Below are positions 43,580-52,150 of a stretch of 64,000 nucleotides of DNA, one piece after another (position 1 is the first letter of the stretch; every line of letters starts with the position of its first letter). A model generated the notes under the pieces. The model saw nothing but the letters and a program-made list of their open reading frames with translations, was not told where the DNA came from and made no database searches. Made by a program: the position numbers and the translations under genes. The stretch is from assembly GCA_001570385.1 (NCBI GenBank), contig BBYL01000027.1, positions 79,923-143,922 of the forward strand, read 5' to 3'. The stretch is from Microtetraspora glauca (GTDB lineage: Bacteria; Actinomycetota; Actinomycetes; Streptosporangiales; Streptosporangiaceae).

Positions 43580-43860
43580 GCGGTGCGGGATCACACCTAT
43601 CTCCTTGACCACGTCCACCCAGCGCGTGCGGGTGTTGAAGCCGCTCCGCCGCAGCGGCTCGCCCTTCGCGCCAGGGAACAGCAACGCGCCCGGCTCGTCC
43701 TGAACGTAGGTGGCGATGTGCTCGCGCAGCGCCGAAACGATGCTCTTGGGAATGCCGACCACACGCCGGCCCGCCTTCAAGGACCGCGGCGCGCCGCCAC
43801 ACCTCCGGCCCTCCGCCCGCCGTCCGGGCGTGCGGCCTGGGTGCCGTACCGCGCTTGACC
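43580..43860 (-). pseudogene. Tyrosine integrase fragment
   Basis: The minus frame reads LKAGRRVVGIPKSIVSALRE, then ALLFPGAKGEPLRRSGFNTR and WVDVVKEIG. These are the middle of the catalytic domain of actinobacterial phage integrases (AGRRTVGIP, LVFPGxKGxPLRRSxF). The Arg/His/Tyr active-site end (HDLRHT...Y) is missing and sense is lost below about 43590. A relic of an integrated element. Confidence 0.7.
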
Positions 43861-43872
43861 CCTGGACAGGGG

Positions 43873-45348
43873 TCACGAACCTGTGTACAACCGCTCCAGT
43901 CCCACCAACTGCACCCGCCCACCGCTGCGCGCCGCGGCCTCCTGCAACGCCGGCATGAACCCCGTCCCGCTGAACAGCAGCAGCCGCCCCGGCTCCTCGC
44001 CCCTGGCCGCGAGTAGCGCCGCCACCCGCTCCAGCCGCTCCAAGTGCCCGAGCCCCACAACATCCCCCCACTTGGCCTCCCCAATGGCCAGTAGTGCGCC
44101 GTCAGGGCCACGGACTGCGACGTCCACCTCGTGGCCCGTGCGGGTGGTGGCGTCGTGAACCACCCCGGACTGGACTCTTCCGGCCATATCGCCCAGGGTC
44201 TCCTCAGACGCGAAGTCCTCACACCACACCCGGCACATTCGCTCGTACACCGGCCCCGCCACGTTGCTGCGGAAGCGAGGCTGGACGGCACGCCAGATCC
44301 GCTCGGTACGCCCCTGCCTCACCCGTTCCAACTGCGCCCAGTAGGGGCGCATGATCGCGTGATAGAAGCGGACCAGTGGCTCGGTGATCCGGTACTCAGA
44401 GCGGTTCCGGCGGAAGGCGTCCGGGTCGGCCACCAGGAGGCCGGCGTCCTCCAGCACGGTCAGGTGGTGGGAAATATCGACGGCTTTGCGCTCGATTCTG
44501 CCCGCGATGCCGCTGCGGGTCGCGTTACCCTCGGCGACCGCGGCCAGGACCGTGTGATACAGGCCGGTGTCGCGCAGCGTCGGGTCCTCGGCGAGCAGGA
44601 AACGCACCTCGCGGAATAGAGGACTGGCCGGGTTGAGAACGTACTCGACGACCCAGCGGTCGAAGTCGGCCAGGCCCGCCGGGGCGGCCCCGGCCAGATA
44701 CTCGGTGCGGTAGGCGGGGGTGCCGCCGACGACGAAGTAGACCAGGGCCGCCAACCAAGGCTCGGCCGCCAGCCCCCAGAACTCGGCGGCCAGCCGGAAG
44801 TTGAAGGTGGGCACAACCAGTTCCAGCCCCGCTCGCCCACTCAGCGGCGCCTGACCGGAGAGCAGGCCGCCCATGAAGGAGATCGACGACCCGCACAGCA
44901 GCAGACGTGACCTGGACACCCCCCGCTGCTCGCGGCGTGGCGACAGTGCCTTCTGGATGACCGACGGCAAGTCCTTGGCGTCGCGCACCAGGTAGGGGAA
45001 CTCGTCCAGGACGACGGGGACGGTCCGCTCGGCCCCCAGGGAGAGCAGGCCGTCGATCGCCTCCTCCCAGTTTTCGAACCTGACCCGTCCCGGCGTCCCG
45101 GCGAAGGCGGAGACGGCCTCCCCGAGTTGGCGCAGCGCCTCCGCCCTGGGCACGGCCTCGGTGGCGGCGTAGTAGAAGCCGCCGGTCGCCTCGCAGACGG
45201 CTTCCAGCAGGAACGTCTTGCCCTGCCGGCGTCGTCCGGCGACCACGCCGAGCGTGGCACCCTGGGCGTCGTTGGCGACGAACCGCGAGAGCTGCGCCCA
45301 CTCCCACTCACGGTCGAACATGTCCGCTGGTCGCGGCAACGACATCAT
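43873..45348 (-). CDS. DUF234-type (archaeal-type) ATPase
   Basis: 491 residues from ATG 45348. Walker A GVVAGRRRQGKTFLLEAV near 38-46, Walker B VVLDEFPYLV near 113, sensor LLLCGSSISFMGGLL, then a winged-helix part (GNATRSGIAGRIERKAVDIS) and a C-terminal nuclease-like DUF234 domain with HEVDVAVRG and AIGEAKWGDVV (Asp-x-Glu-x-Lys-like arrangement). This STAND-like ATPase family is scattered in archaea and bacteria, often on mobile DNA, with unproven function. An AT-rich inverted repeat lies directly upstream, and an integrase relic follows, so acquisition by transfer is likely. Confidence 0.85.
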   Translation of the reverse strand: MMSLPRPADMFDREWEWAQLSRFVANDAQGATLGVVAGRRRQGKTFLLEAVCEATGGFYYAATEAVPRAEALRQLGEAVSAFAGTPGRVRFENWEEAIDGLLSLGAERTVPVVLDEFPYLVRDAKDLPSVIQKALSPRREQRGVSRSRLLLCGSSISFMGGLLSGQAPLSGRAGLELVVPTFNFRLAAEFWGLAAEPWLAALVYFVVGGTPAYRTEYLAGAAPAGLADFDRWVVEYVLNPASPLFREVRFLLAEDPTLRDTGLYHTVLAAVAEGNATRSGIAGRIERKAVDISHHLTVLEDAGLLVADPDAFRRNRSEYRITEPLVRFYHAIMRPYWAQLERVRQGRTERIWRAVQPRFRSNVAGPVYERMCRVWCEDFASEETLGDMAGRVQSGVVHDATTRTGHEVDVAVRGPDGALLAIGEAKWGDVVGLGHLERLERVAALLAARGEEPGRLLLFSGTGFMPALQEAAARSGGRVQLVGLERLYTGS

Positions 45349-45359
45349 GACCTTCTACT

Positions 45360-45394
45360 TTTAGGAGTACAGTTCTTAAAAGTGTACTCCTAAA
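45360..45394. promoter_or_regulatory. 12-bp inverted repeat upstream of DUF234 ATPase gene
   Basis: TTTAGGAGTACA (45360-45371) and TGTACTCCTAAA (45383-45394) are perfect inverted copies with an 11-bp spacer, starting 12 bp upstream of the ATPase start codon. Much richer in A and T than the surroundings. It would suit an operator over the promoter; the element could also be an ancient insertion boundary. Confidence 0.6.
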
Positions 45395-45521
45395 TTCAAG
45401 CGCGCGTCCTGGCAGGACGCGGATGGGCAGGTCGCCGCTGCCCGAGACGGGGTTCGCCGCTGGACCTACCGACAGGCCGTCGACGGCCTGTCAGAGACTC
45501 CAGCAACTCGAGCGGGGCAGG

Positions 45522-45603
45522 CCGGTCCAGAGCCATCGTGTGATGTCCTTCGCAAGAACCTTGGCGGGTACTCGCTGACCGTCACACGATGGCTCTGGAC
45601 CGG
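45522..45603. repeat. Perfect 22-bp inverted repeat
   Basis: CCGGTCCAGAGCCATCGTGTGA (45522-45543) is repeated inverted at 45582-45603 with a 38-bp spacer. A weaker outer pairing (GCAACTC at 45503-45509 with GAGTTGC at 45604-45610) extends it. It lies beside an IS5-type relic and may be the two ends of a small non-coding transposable element or an IS end pair after internal loss. Confidence 0.65.
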
Positions 45604-45679
45604 GAGTTGCTTCAGCAGCTTGGAGTTACACCACCCGAGGGGATGTCACCGAAGCGCTCTCGCTCAGGCCGCGGTAAAC

Positions 45680-45796
45680 GCCCTTGGTCCATAACAATGG
45701 CCGATCCGGTCTGTTGCCCGCGGGCAGCAGCGGCTCCAGCCGGGCCCACTGCTCGTCGGTCAGGTCAAACCGCCTCGTCACCGCTAGGGTGGTCAC
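45680..45796 (-). pseudogene. IS5/IS402-type transposase, N-terminal fragment
   Basis: From GTG 45796 the minus frame reads RRFDLTDEQWARLEPLLPAG and NRPDRPLLWTKGV, the DUF4096 start of IS5-family transposases (LTDEQWxxLxPLLP). Sense ends after about 38 codons, before the DDE domain. An inverted repeat TCTCCGGTGT/ACACCGGAGA (45801-45810, 45839-45848) just upstream probably belongs to the element end. Confidence 0.7.
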
Positions 45797-45940
45797 AAGA
45801 TCTCCGGTGTTAAGGTCTTTCTTGGTCGATAAACCCTCACACCGGAGACCTCGCTATTTAGCGATCACGACACACCCTCACGCCCCAGACTCCGAAACAC
45901 GCCCTGGAGGCGGGGGTGCGGTCCCGTCGGAGCACTTCGA

Positions 45941-48226
45941 TCAGTCGATCGGCTCGATCGGCCCATCCTGCGCGAAACGCCGCAGCACGTTGGCAGTCAT
46001 CCGGGAGACGTTGTTGTCGTAGCCGTTGTGCGAGAGGCTTCCGCACCAGGCCATGGACGACGTGCTGAACTGAGCTCCGCCGTTCTTGGTGGTGAAAACC
46101 ACGATGTCGGCGCGGACCAGGGGATCCTCACGCCCGTTCATCCCGGCATGGGAGAAGTACTGCTCCTCCGGCACCATCATGGCGTTGGCGCTGTGTCCCC
46201 GGGAGCTGGCAAGCAGCAGGACGTTGGGCGGTGTTCCCAGCGCGTAGTCGATGCGGTCCATCTCCAGCCCCGAGGCGCCGTTGTTGACCAGCCCGAAGTG
46301 CCCGATGATCTCGTCCGGGTCAATGCCCTCCATCACGAACGAGGCGCGCTTGTCCCGGGCGTCGGGGAGCTGGAGGTAGCCGGTGCTCCGATCCAGCCCA
46401 TGGGCCCCGTAGCCGGTGCCGAACAGCTTCTGCGGGGCGCGCCCCTTCATGCGCCATAGGCCGCCGCGGACGCCGGTGGTGCTGTGGAACAGCTCCCCGG
46501 GACGCCCCCGCCACGCCTGGTCGCCGGTCTCGCCCTTGCGGACCTCGATGAGCCACGGCTTCGCGGGGTGCTGGGTGGCGGTCCAGTAGAAGCCGTTGCC
46601 GGCGAGGTACATCCCCCGCCCGCCGCCTGCGAGGTAGGCCTCCCACGCGTCGAGCATTCGGCCGGAGTAGTACTCCGGATGGGTCCCTGTGATCACGACG
46701 TTGTAGCGTGCCAGGAGCGCGTGCCCCTCGGCCGCCAGTTCGTGGTCGGTCGCGATGTCGTAGCCGAAGTCGTTGGACTCCAGCCAGTCGATCAGGTGCA
46801 GATCGGCCGGGAACTGCCAGACCGAACCGAACTCGTGACGGTACTTCGGCCGCATGTTGAGGATCGGCCGACGCCAGGAGCTGTACTGCACGCCCCGGCC
46901 GTCGGCGTGGTAGTCGTACGTCGACAACCCGTAGCCGTACCGGCTCTCGTGCAGCTCGAGGTCGAGATCGTCGAGCGTGGTCAGGACGCCCATCACGCTC
47001 TGCCCGATGACGGCGTTCTGCATCACCTGGGAGTTGGCGTAGGCCAGGTAGCTGAACGTGGGAACGAGCAGGAGGATCTTGTTCTCGGCCGTACCGCGAG
47101 GGGGGATGACGAAGAAGGTGACGTGGTCCTCGTTGCCGTCCTCGGTCGTCACCTCGAGAGCGTACGCACCGCTGCGCATGCCTTCGGGCACCGTCCAGGT
47201 CGTCGTGACCGGCCAGGCGCAGTCGGCCAGGCTGTCCTCATGGAACCACAGGGCTCCGTACTGCTCGGGGGCGTGGACGAAGTGCTCCTCCTCGCCGGTC
47301 CAGTTCCAGCCGGTCATCGCCTGGTCCGGCTGGTTGACCAGGCGCCCGTCCAGACCGTTTCCGCTGATGTCGCGGGCCACGTCGTCGGCGATGCCGGCCT
47401 TCGTGATGCCGGCCGCGAAGTCCCAGCGAGCGGACGCCGGGACCGACATGTCCTCCCCTGTGGCGAGGCGGGCCACGTCGGCGTCGTCGAGCGGGCGGTC
47501 CCAGACCGCCGGCGAGTCGATTTTGCCGTTGTAGGCGCCCACGACCCGCTCGGGCGTGGGTGCGCCCGCCGACAGGCCGGCCATCACCAGGGGGACGGCG
47601 GGCGCCGCCGGCGACACCGTGCAGGTGGCGGCCGCGTCGGCGTCGGTGTCCAGGTCGACGATCGTGCTGAGCCGGCTGTTGACCGAGTTGACCACCGACC
47701 GCTGGTGCAGGGTCACCTGTCGGGTGGCCGGGTCGAACCGGGCGGTCACCGAGTACCACACCTCGGGGAAGACCGGCGCGCCGGTCACGCTGACCATGGT
47801 CTCGCCGTCCCCCACGGTGAATGTGGGACGGCCGTCCTCGATCGTGAGCGCCCAGCCGCTGCGCTCGGCCTCCGACCAGCGCCCGATGATTCCCTGGTGC
47901 TCCTTCGCCGGAGTCGTCGGCCAGAGGAAGCAGTGGACGGTCAGCCCCTGGGCTCCCGCCAGCGCTCCCCGGCTGTCGTCGACCGTGACGAAGGAGCCGT
48001 GCTGGGTGAACCGGGGAGCCACGTCGACGACCCCGTCGACCTCGGCCGGCACAGGGGTGATCCGAATCCCGGGACCTGATGGGTCCGGGTCGCCGTGCTG
48101 CAGCCGGACCAGGCGGACGTCTGTCTGGCCGGCCCTGTCGGCACTGAGGTGGAAGCTGACCGTCTCCCCAGGAGCGACGCTCGGGGTGTCGGTGTAGCCG
48201 CGGATGCCGATGCGCGAGCCGGTCAC
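45941..48226 (-). CDS. N,N-dimethylformamidase large (beta) subunit-like protein
   Basis: 761 residues from GTG 48226. Residues about 80-270 form a LamG-like jelly roll (VHCFLWPTTPAKEHQGIIGR, KIDSPAVWDRPLDDADVARL). The remainder is the DMFase large-subunit domain: FVIPPRGTAENKILLLVPTF, YGYGLSTYDYHADGRG, VVITGTHPEYYSGRMLDAWE and LAGNGFYWTA. In the characterised enzyme a mononuclear iron held by two Tyr and a Glu hydrolyses DMF to dimethylamine and formate. TGTHPEYYS probably carries the Glu. Coupled by a GTGA overlap to the small-subunit gene. Natural substrate may be another amide. Confidence 0.85.
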   Translation of the reverse strand: MTGSRIGIRGYTDTPSVAPGETVSFHLSADRAGQTDVRLVRLQHGDPDPSGPGIRITPVPAEVDGVVDVAPRFTQHGSFVTVDDSRGALAGAQGLTVHCFLWPTTPAKEHQGIIGRWSEAERSGWALTIEDGRPTFTVGDGETMVSVTGAPVFPEVWYSVTARFDPATRQVTLHQRSVVNSVNSRLSTIVDLDTDADAAATCTVSPAAPAVPLVMAGLSAGAPTPERVVGAYNGKIDSPAVWDRPLDDADVARLATGEDMSVPASARWDFAAGITKAGIADDVARDISGNGLDGRLVNQPDQAMTGWNWTGEEEHFVHAPEQYGALWFHEDSLADCAWPVTTTWTVPEGMRSGAYALEVTTEDGNEDHVTFFVIPPRGTAENKILLLVPTFSYLAYANSQVMQNAVIGQSVMGVLTTLDDLDLELHESRYGYGLSTYDYHADGRGVQYSSWRRPILNMRPKYRHEFGSVWQFPADLHLIDWLESNDFGYDIATDHELAAEGHALLARYNVVITGTHPEYYSGRMLDAWEAYLAGGGRGMYLAGNGFYWTATQHPAKPWLIEVRKGETGDQAWRGRPGELFHSTTGVRGGLWRMKGRAPQKLFGTGYGAHGLDRSTGYLQLPDARDKRASFVMEGIDPDEIIGHFGLVNNGASGLEMDRIDYALGTPPNVLLLASSRGHSANAMMVPEEQYFSHAGMNGREDPLVRADIVVFTTKNGGAQFSTSSMAWCGSLSHNGYDNNVSRMTANVLRRFAQDGPIEPID

Positions 48227-48597
48227 TGGAGAACCCCCTGGTTGGTGAGGCGCAGGACGAAGGCGGCGTGGGCCGCTTCGGCCTCGGTCCGGTACACGTG
48301 CCCGTCGATGTCCGTGGCTGCGACACCGCGCGCGGCCATCGTGCCCAGCCGGTACTCCTCGAACGGCTTGACCATGCGGACGAAGATTTTCGCGTCGATG
48401 GGCAGCCCGCGCGCGAAGTTGAGCAGCTGCTGCAGCGCGTCGCTGTGGTCGGCGTGAATGCCGCGGGGGTCCCGCCGGTGCTCCTCGAGAACCTCGGGGG
48501 TGGTCAGCTCACGCAGCTCAGGAATCCGCAGCGCGGTGAAGGCCGACATCCAGTCGGCTGACTTGTCGGCGTAGTCGGTGGGATTGCGTAGAGGCAT
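48223..48597 (-). CDS. N,N-dimethylformamidase small (alpha) subunit-like protein
   Basis: 124 residues from ATG 48597 behind GGAGA. It reads LRIPELRELTTPEVLEEHRR, LQQLLNFARGLPIDAKIFVR, and ends with a short YRTEAEAAHAAFVLRLTNQG helix. Size, operon position immediately before the large subunit, and the stop/start overlap fit the DMFase alpha subunit, which packs on the large subunit. On its own the sequence would be hard to name, so the call leans on context. Confidence 0.75.
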   Translation of the reverse strand: MPLRNPTDYADKSADWMSAFTALRIPELRELTTPEVLEEHRRDPRGIHADHSDALQQLLNFARGLPIDAKIFVRMVKPFEEYRLGTMAARGVAATDIDGHVYRTEAEAAHAAFVLRLTNQGVLQ

Positions 48598-48714
48598 GCG
48601 CCGTCTCCTCGCAATTCTTCGGGTGGGATGCGAGAACCCTAGAAAGCTGTGACCCGTGCGGCATCGGCCCCGCTGCACGACCTCGCACCCCGATTTGTGC
48701 ACCGAGCACAGTCG

Positions 48715-49998
48715 TCAGGAAATGCTTCGCTGCCCCAGCCACTCCGTGATGAGCAGGGCGTTGTACAGCTCCGGTCCGATGTCCTGCACGGGACGCCCGA
48801 GGAGCTGCTCGGCCCGCTGGATGCGGTAGCGGACGGTGTTGCGGTGGATGCCGAGTTCCTCAGCCGTTCGGGCGTGACCGCTCCCGCTGTCCAGGAAGAC
48901 CTTGATCGTCCGGCGCAGCCGCCTCATGTCAGGGCTGTCAGCGGCCAGTTCGCCCAACTGCCGGCGGACGTAATCGGCAGCAGCTTTCCGGTCGGCCGTC
49001 AACAGCGTCACGAGTGCGATCTCGGCGTAGTGGGTGATGGACGGGCCGCGCCGACGGGCCTGGGCCACAGTCACCTGCACGCGGCCCGCGTCCTCATGGG
49101 AGTCACGGAAGCCGGCGATACCGCTCGCGGGCTGACCGATCGCCACGTGCACGTCACCGATTTCGTCGAGCCCCACGCCGGGGCCGGAGGGGCGCTGCGC
49201 GACGGCTGCTGACGGCGACTCCATCCAGGCCCAGGTCTCGTTCGGGCCGCGGTCCATGATCAGGTAGCGGCGGCCCGATGCCTGGCACAGACGCTCGGTG
49301 ACGTTGGTGGGGTGGAGCGCGGCAACGGTCGGACGCACGCGCGAGTCTCGCCAGACGATAAGCGCCTGGTGGGTCGCCGACAACGGGTACCCGAGTTCCG
49401 CGAGCTGCCGATCGGTCGGGATGCGTCCGGCCAGCAGGGCCAGCACTGTCTCCTCCCGCGCTCGGGGCATCCCGAGTCCCTGCGCCGCCAGCTCGTTCTC
49501 GTACTCGATGAGGACCTGCTGCGCCGCGCGGTCGAGGTACTCGAACAGCTCCGCCTGGGCCAGTTCGGCGGCCCTCGCCAGTTCGGCCGCAGTGAGATCG
49601 GCGGCGACGAGGCGCGGGAACACCCACCGCTGCCAGATGAGCTGGTGCCCGACGTAGTAGATGCGCTGGAGAGAGTGCGAAGACACCCTGTCGTGGGCCA
49701 GGCGGCGCGGCCACGCGAGGGCGCTCGGCGGCACGGTGAGACTCGCGCTCGGAACCCCGGTGGTGAGCATGCGGAACATCGTGTGCAGGTTGTCGGCCAC
49801 ACTCGCCTCGAGCGCGGCCGTCTCCTGCCGGTCACGGACGAGGTCGTCACGGAAGCGGACCAGCAGTTCGGCGACCAGCTCGTCGGCAAGGCGCGGCACC
49901 TCGGAGAGCAGCTCCGTCGCGACTGAGGCGACGACCTCGGCCCAACCTCTCGCCGCCGAAGACGTGCATGTCCTTTCGGTTTCCAGTTCCGCGCTCAT
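48715..49998 (-). CDS. PucR/CdaR-family transcription regulator
   Basis: 427 residues from ATG 49998. An RsbR-like helical N-terminal domain (about 15-180) and a middle GGDEF-like-remnant region precede the PucR C-terminal HTH, KVFLDSGSGHARTAEELGIH then RNTVRYRIQRAEQLLGR. PucR proteins act as activators of nitrogen or aromatic catabolism. It lies 117 bp upstream of, and in the same direction as, the DMFase-like pair, so it is the likely regulator of that amidase. Confidence 0.9.
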   Translation of the reverse strand: MSAELETERTCTSSAARGWAEVVASVATELLSEVPRLADELVAELLVRFRDDLVRDRQETAALEASVADNLHTMFRMLTTGVPSASLTVPPSALAWPRRLAHDRVSSHSLQRIYYVGHQLIWQRWVFPRLVAADLTAAELARAAELAQAELFEYLDRAAQQVLIEYENELAAQGLGMPRAREETVLALLAGRIPTDRQLAELGYPLSATHQALIVWRDSRVRPTVAALHPTNVTERLCQASGRRYLIMDRGPNETWAWMESPSAAVAQRPSGPGVGLDEIGDVHVAIGQPASGIAGFRDSHEDAGRVQVTVAQARRRGPSITHYAEIALVTLLTADRKAAADYVRRQLGELAADSPDMRRLRRTIKVFLDSGSGHARTAEELGIHRNTVRYRIQRAEQLLGRPVQDIGPELYNALLITEWLGQRSIS

Positions 49999-50255
49999 CC
50001 GGTCCCTCCCGACACACTCGCCCTGGCCCCGCTCGCGCGGTCGTGTGGCACGACCCTTGGCCGGTCACCGGATGGCCGGAGTTGTGCCGGCGACCGGCGA
50101 GAGGTAAGTGAAGCCGAGCGAGAACTTCGCCCAGAGACTCATGTCTCGCTCGAACTTCGAGGTGCGGCCGAGCACGGCGAGATGTGCCTAGTCATCGGCC
50201 TGCTCCGCCGCCTGAGTCATGGGGGAAGAAGTATAAAGCTGTCACGCTATCTGGC

Positions 50256-50352
50256 ATGCCACTGGCCTACGTGGACGAGAGCTGCACCCGCGACCGCTAT
50301 TACATGGCGGCGCTCCTGGTTTCCGACCACCAGGCGATCGCCGGCCTCGAGG
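50256..50352 (+). pseudogene. DUF3800-like protein, N-terminal fragment
   Basis: From ATG 50256: PLAYVDESCTRDRYYMAALL then VSDHQAIAGLE before sense fails. YVDES followed by a hydrophobic VxAAxxV strand is the start of DUF3800 (RNase H-like fold) proteins. Around 32 codons remain, just before the left end of an IS3 element, which may have interrupted it. Confidence 0.5.
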
Positions 50353-50466
50353 TCGCGGTGATCCTGCGCGTGGTGTGCGCGAGCGGATTGATGGCTATCT
50401 CGCTGAACGCGGCGCCGCACCTGGTCCGCTCTTCCTCTCAGCCACAGGCAACAAGCTGGACCATAG

Positions 50467-51420
50467 TGAACCTCGCCGGGTTTCGTGGAGGCGCTGAAGC
50501 CAGCATGATCCTGCTGGTGGAAGGGAGAATGTCGCGCGATGCCGGCCCCAAGGAAGTACCCCCCAAGAACTCCGCGAGCGCGCGGTGCGGATGCTCTTTG
50601 AAATCCGGCAGCAGACCGGACAAGTCACCGGCGCGATCGCGCGGGTCGCCGACCAACTCGGTGTGCACCGCTAGGCGCTACGCGGCTGGGTCCGCCAGGC
50701 CGAGATCAACGACAGACAACGGCCCGGCACCTCCAGCACGGACGCCCAGCGGATCGCTGAACTGGAGCGGGCGGTCCGCGAACTGCGCCGGGCCAACGAC
50801 ATCCTCAAGGCCGCCGCTTTTTTCGCGAAGGAACTCGACCCCCGACCGCCCAGATAGCCGCCTTCGTCGAGCAACACCGCGACCGGTTCGGGGCCGAGCC
50901 GATCTGCGACGTACTCCAGGTGGCGACCTCCACCTACTACGCGGCCAAGACGCGCCGGCCCTCGGCCCGGACGGTCCACGACGAGCAACTCAAAGCTGAG
51001 ATCATCCGCGTCTGGAACGACAACTTCGAGGTGTACGGCGTGCGCAAGATGTGGAAGGAACTCACCCGCCAGGGCATCGACGCAGCCCGCTGCACGATCG
51101 CCCGGCTGTTGAGCCGACTCGGACTGACCGGCGCGGTCCGCGGTGACCACAAGAAGCAGACCACGATCGTCGAACCGCAAGCCCTGCGGCCTGCCGACCT
51201 GGTCGAGCGTGACTTCACCGCCACGGCACCCAACCGGCTGTGGGTCGCCGATCTTACCTACATCCCCACCTGGTCGGGGTTCGTCTACGCCGCCTTCGTC
51301 ATCGACGTGTACTCGCGGATGATCGTCGGCTGGCGGCTGGCCGATCATCTGCGCACCGATCTGCCGCTGGATGCGCTGGAGATGGCGATCTGGCGGCGCG
51401 GCGGAAGCGTTAATGCATAG
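50467..51420 (+). mobile_element. Degraded IS3-family insertion sequence
   Basis: The left end TGAACCTCGCCGGGTTTCGT (50467-50486, continuing GGAG) has the TG...GGAG form of IS3 terminal repeats. orfA starts at ATG 50539 (MPAPRKYPP), is frameshifted by one extra base near 50566 (sense resumes ELRERAVRMLFEIRQQTG) and has a TAG at 50672 in VHR*ALRGW. orfB follows in the -1 frame from about 50845 (TAQIAAFVEQHRDRFG) with the DDE part RLWVADLTYIPTWSGFVYAA and FVIDVYSRMIVGW. It stops at 51420 (GGSVNA) before the second Asp and the Glu. The right end is missing, so the element cannot move itself. Confidence 0.85.
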
Positions 51421-51725
51421 AAGTCGTAGTGTCACCCTCGCGAGACGATCTGCTCCTGAGCGCATCGTTGACCTGAAGGTACGCCTACGGGACAGGCTCG
51501 GCGGCGTCCCTCATTAGTGCGTACATGCGGCTTGAACTGCACGGACGAGGTTTTCGGCAGGCGTGGTGCCGTGAGTGCGTCGAGTTGCGACTGAGTTCCT
51601 GGGGCATGTGCGATCAGCGGGTGTAGCCGATGCGGATGTCTGTGCCGGGCGTGTCCGCGACGGCTGGCATCGGCGGGGGAGCCCGGACGGGGCTGGACAT
51701 CGTCGTGATCAATGTATAGGAGAGC
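51421..51725. other. 305-bp stretch without a recognisable gene
   Basis: Follows the truncated IS3 element. Short frames on both strands have no family sense. The missing right end of the insertion sequence is not here. Confidence 0.5.
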
Positions 51726-51905
51726 GTGGACGCCGCCATCGAAGCGCGCGGCTTCGTCACCGTCTGTGGCTTTGACGGCACCGTGCTCCTCGACGAGACC
51801 GGTGAATATGTGGCACGACTCGGAATCCATGGAGTGCCTACCAGCGTGTTCGCCGACGCGTACCGGGTAGTGCGTACAGCGGCGCGACCAGGCCGGACGA
51901 GTTGA
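51726..51905 (+). CDS. Short thioredoxin-like remnant or small protein
   Basis: 59 residues from GTG 51726 behind AGGAG. It ends EYVARLGIHGVPTSVFADAY and RVVRTAARPGRTS. The YGIxGVPTxVxxDxxGxV run is typical of the cis-proline region of thioredoxin-fold proteins (TlpA-like). The CxxC part is missing, as only VTVCGFDG precedes. Probably the tail of a lost redoxin gene, though its ribosome site makes translation possible. Confidence 0.4.
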   Translation: MDAAIEARGFVTVCGFDGTVLLDETGEYVARLGIHGVPTSVFADAYRVVRTAARPGRTS

Positions 51906-52150
51906 ACACGGTGGTCGGGGCTCGTCAGTGGCGGCCCGGATCAGCGGCCGAATGCGAGTCGGCTGCTCCGATCGCGTCTGCCAGGGCTGAAGTCTCCCCC
52001 GTGGAACCGGAGGGAGGACGGCATCGGCTGCACAGACGGAGCGACGACGAAAGAGACGACGCCGGGCACGACGACCTCGCGCACGTAGCTGTCAAGCGGC
52101 AAGCGATCGCCCCTGAACCGGCGCTGGTCCTGCACCAGGACACTGCGAGG

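Noticed and set aside
45360..45603. CRISPR-like repeats suggested by repeated arms
   Set aside because: Only inverted pairs are present, with no regularly spaced direct repeats and no cas genes in the window.
46484..48079. 531-codon plus-strand frame opposite the DMFase-like gene
   Set aside because: Antisense shadow of a well-recognised gene, without family sense.
50810..50850. Programmed -1 frameshift in the IS3 element (CTTTTTTCG) as a functional signal
   Set aside because: It is probably the ancestral signal, but orfA is already broken by a frameshift and a stop and orfB is truncated, so it no longer matters.
51941..52135. 64-codon minus frame before the MFS fragment
   Set aside because: Reads smoothly in places (REVVVPGVVSFVVAP), but no start signal or family could be supported.
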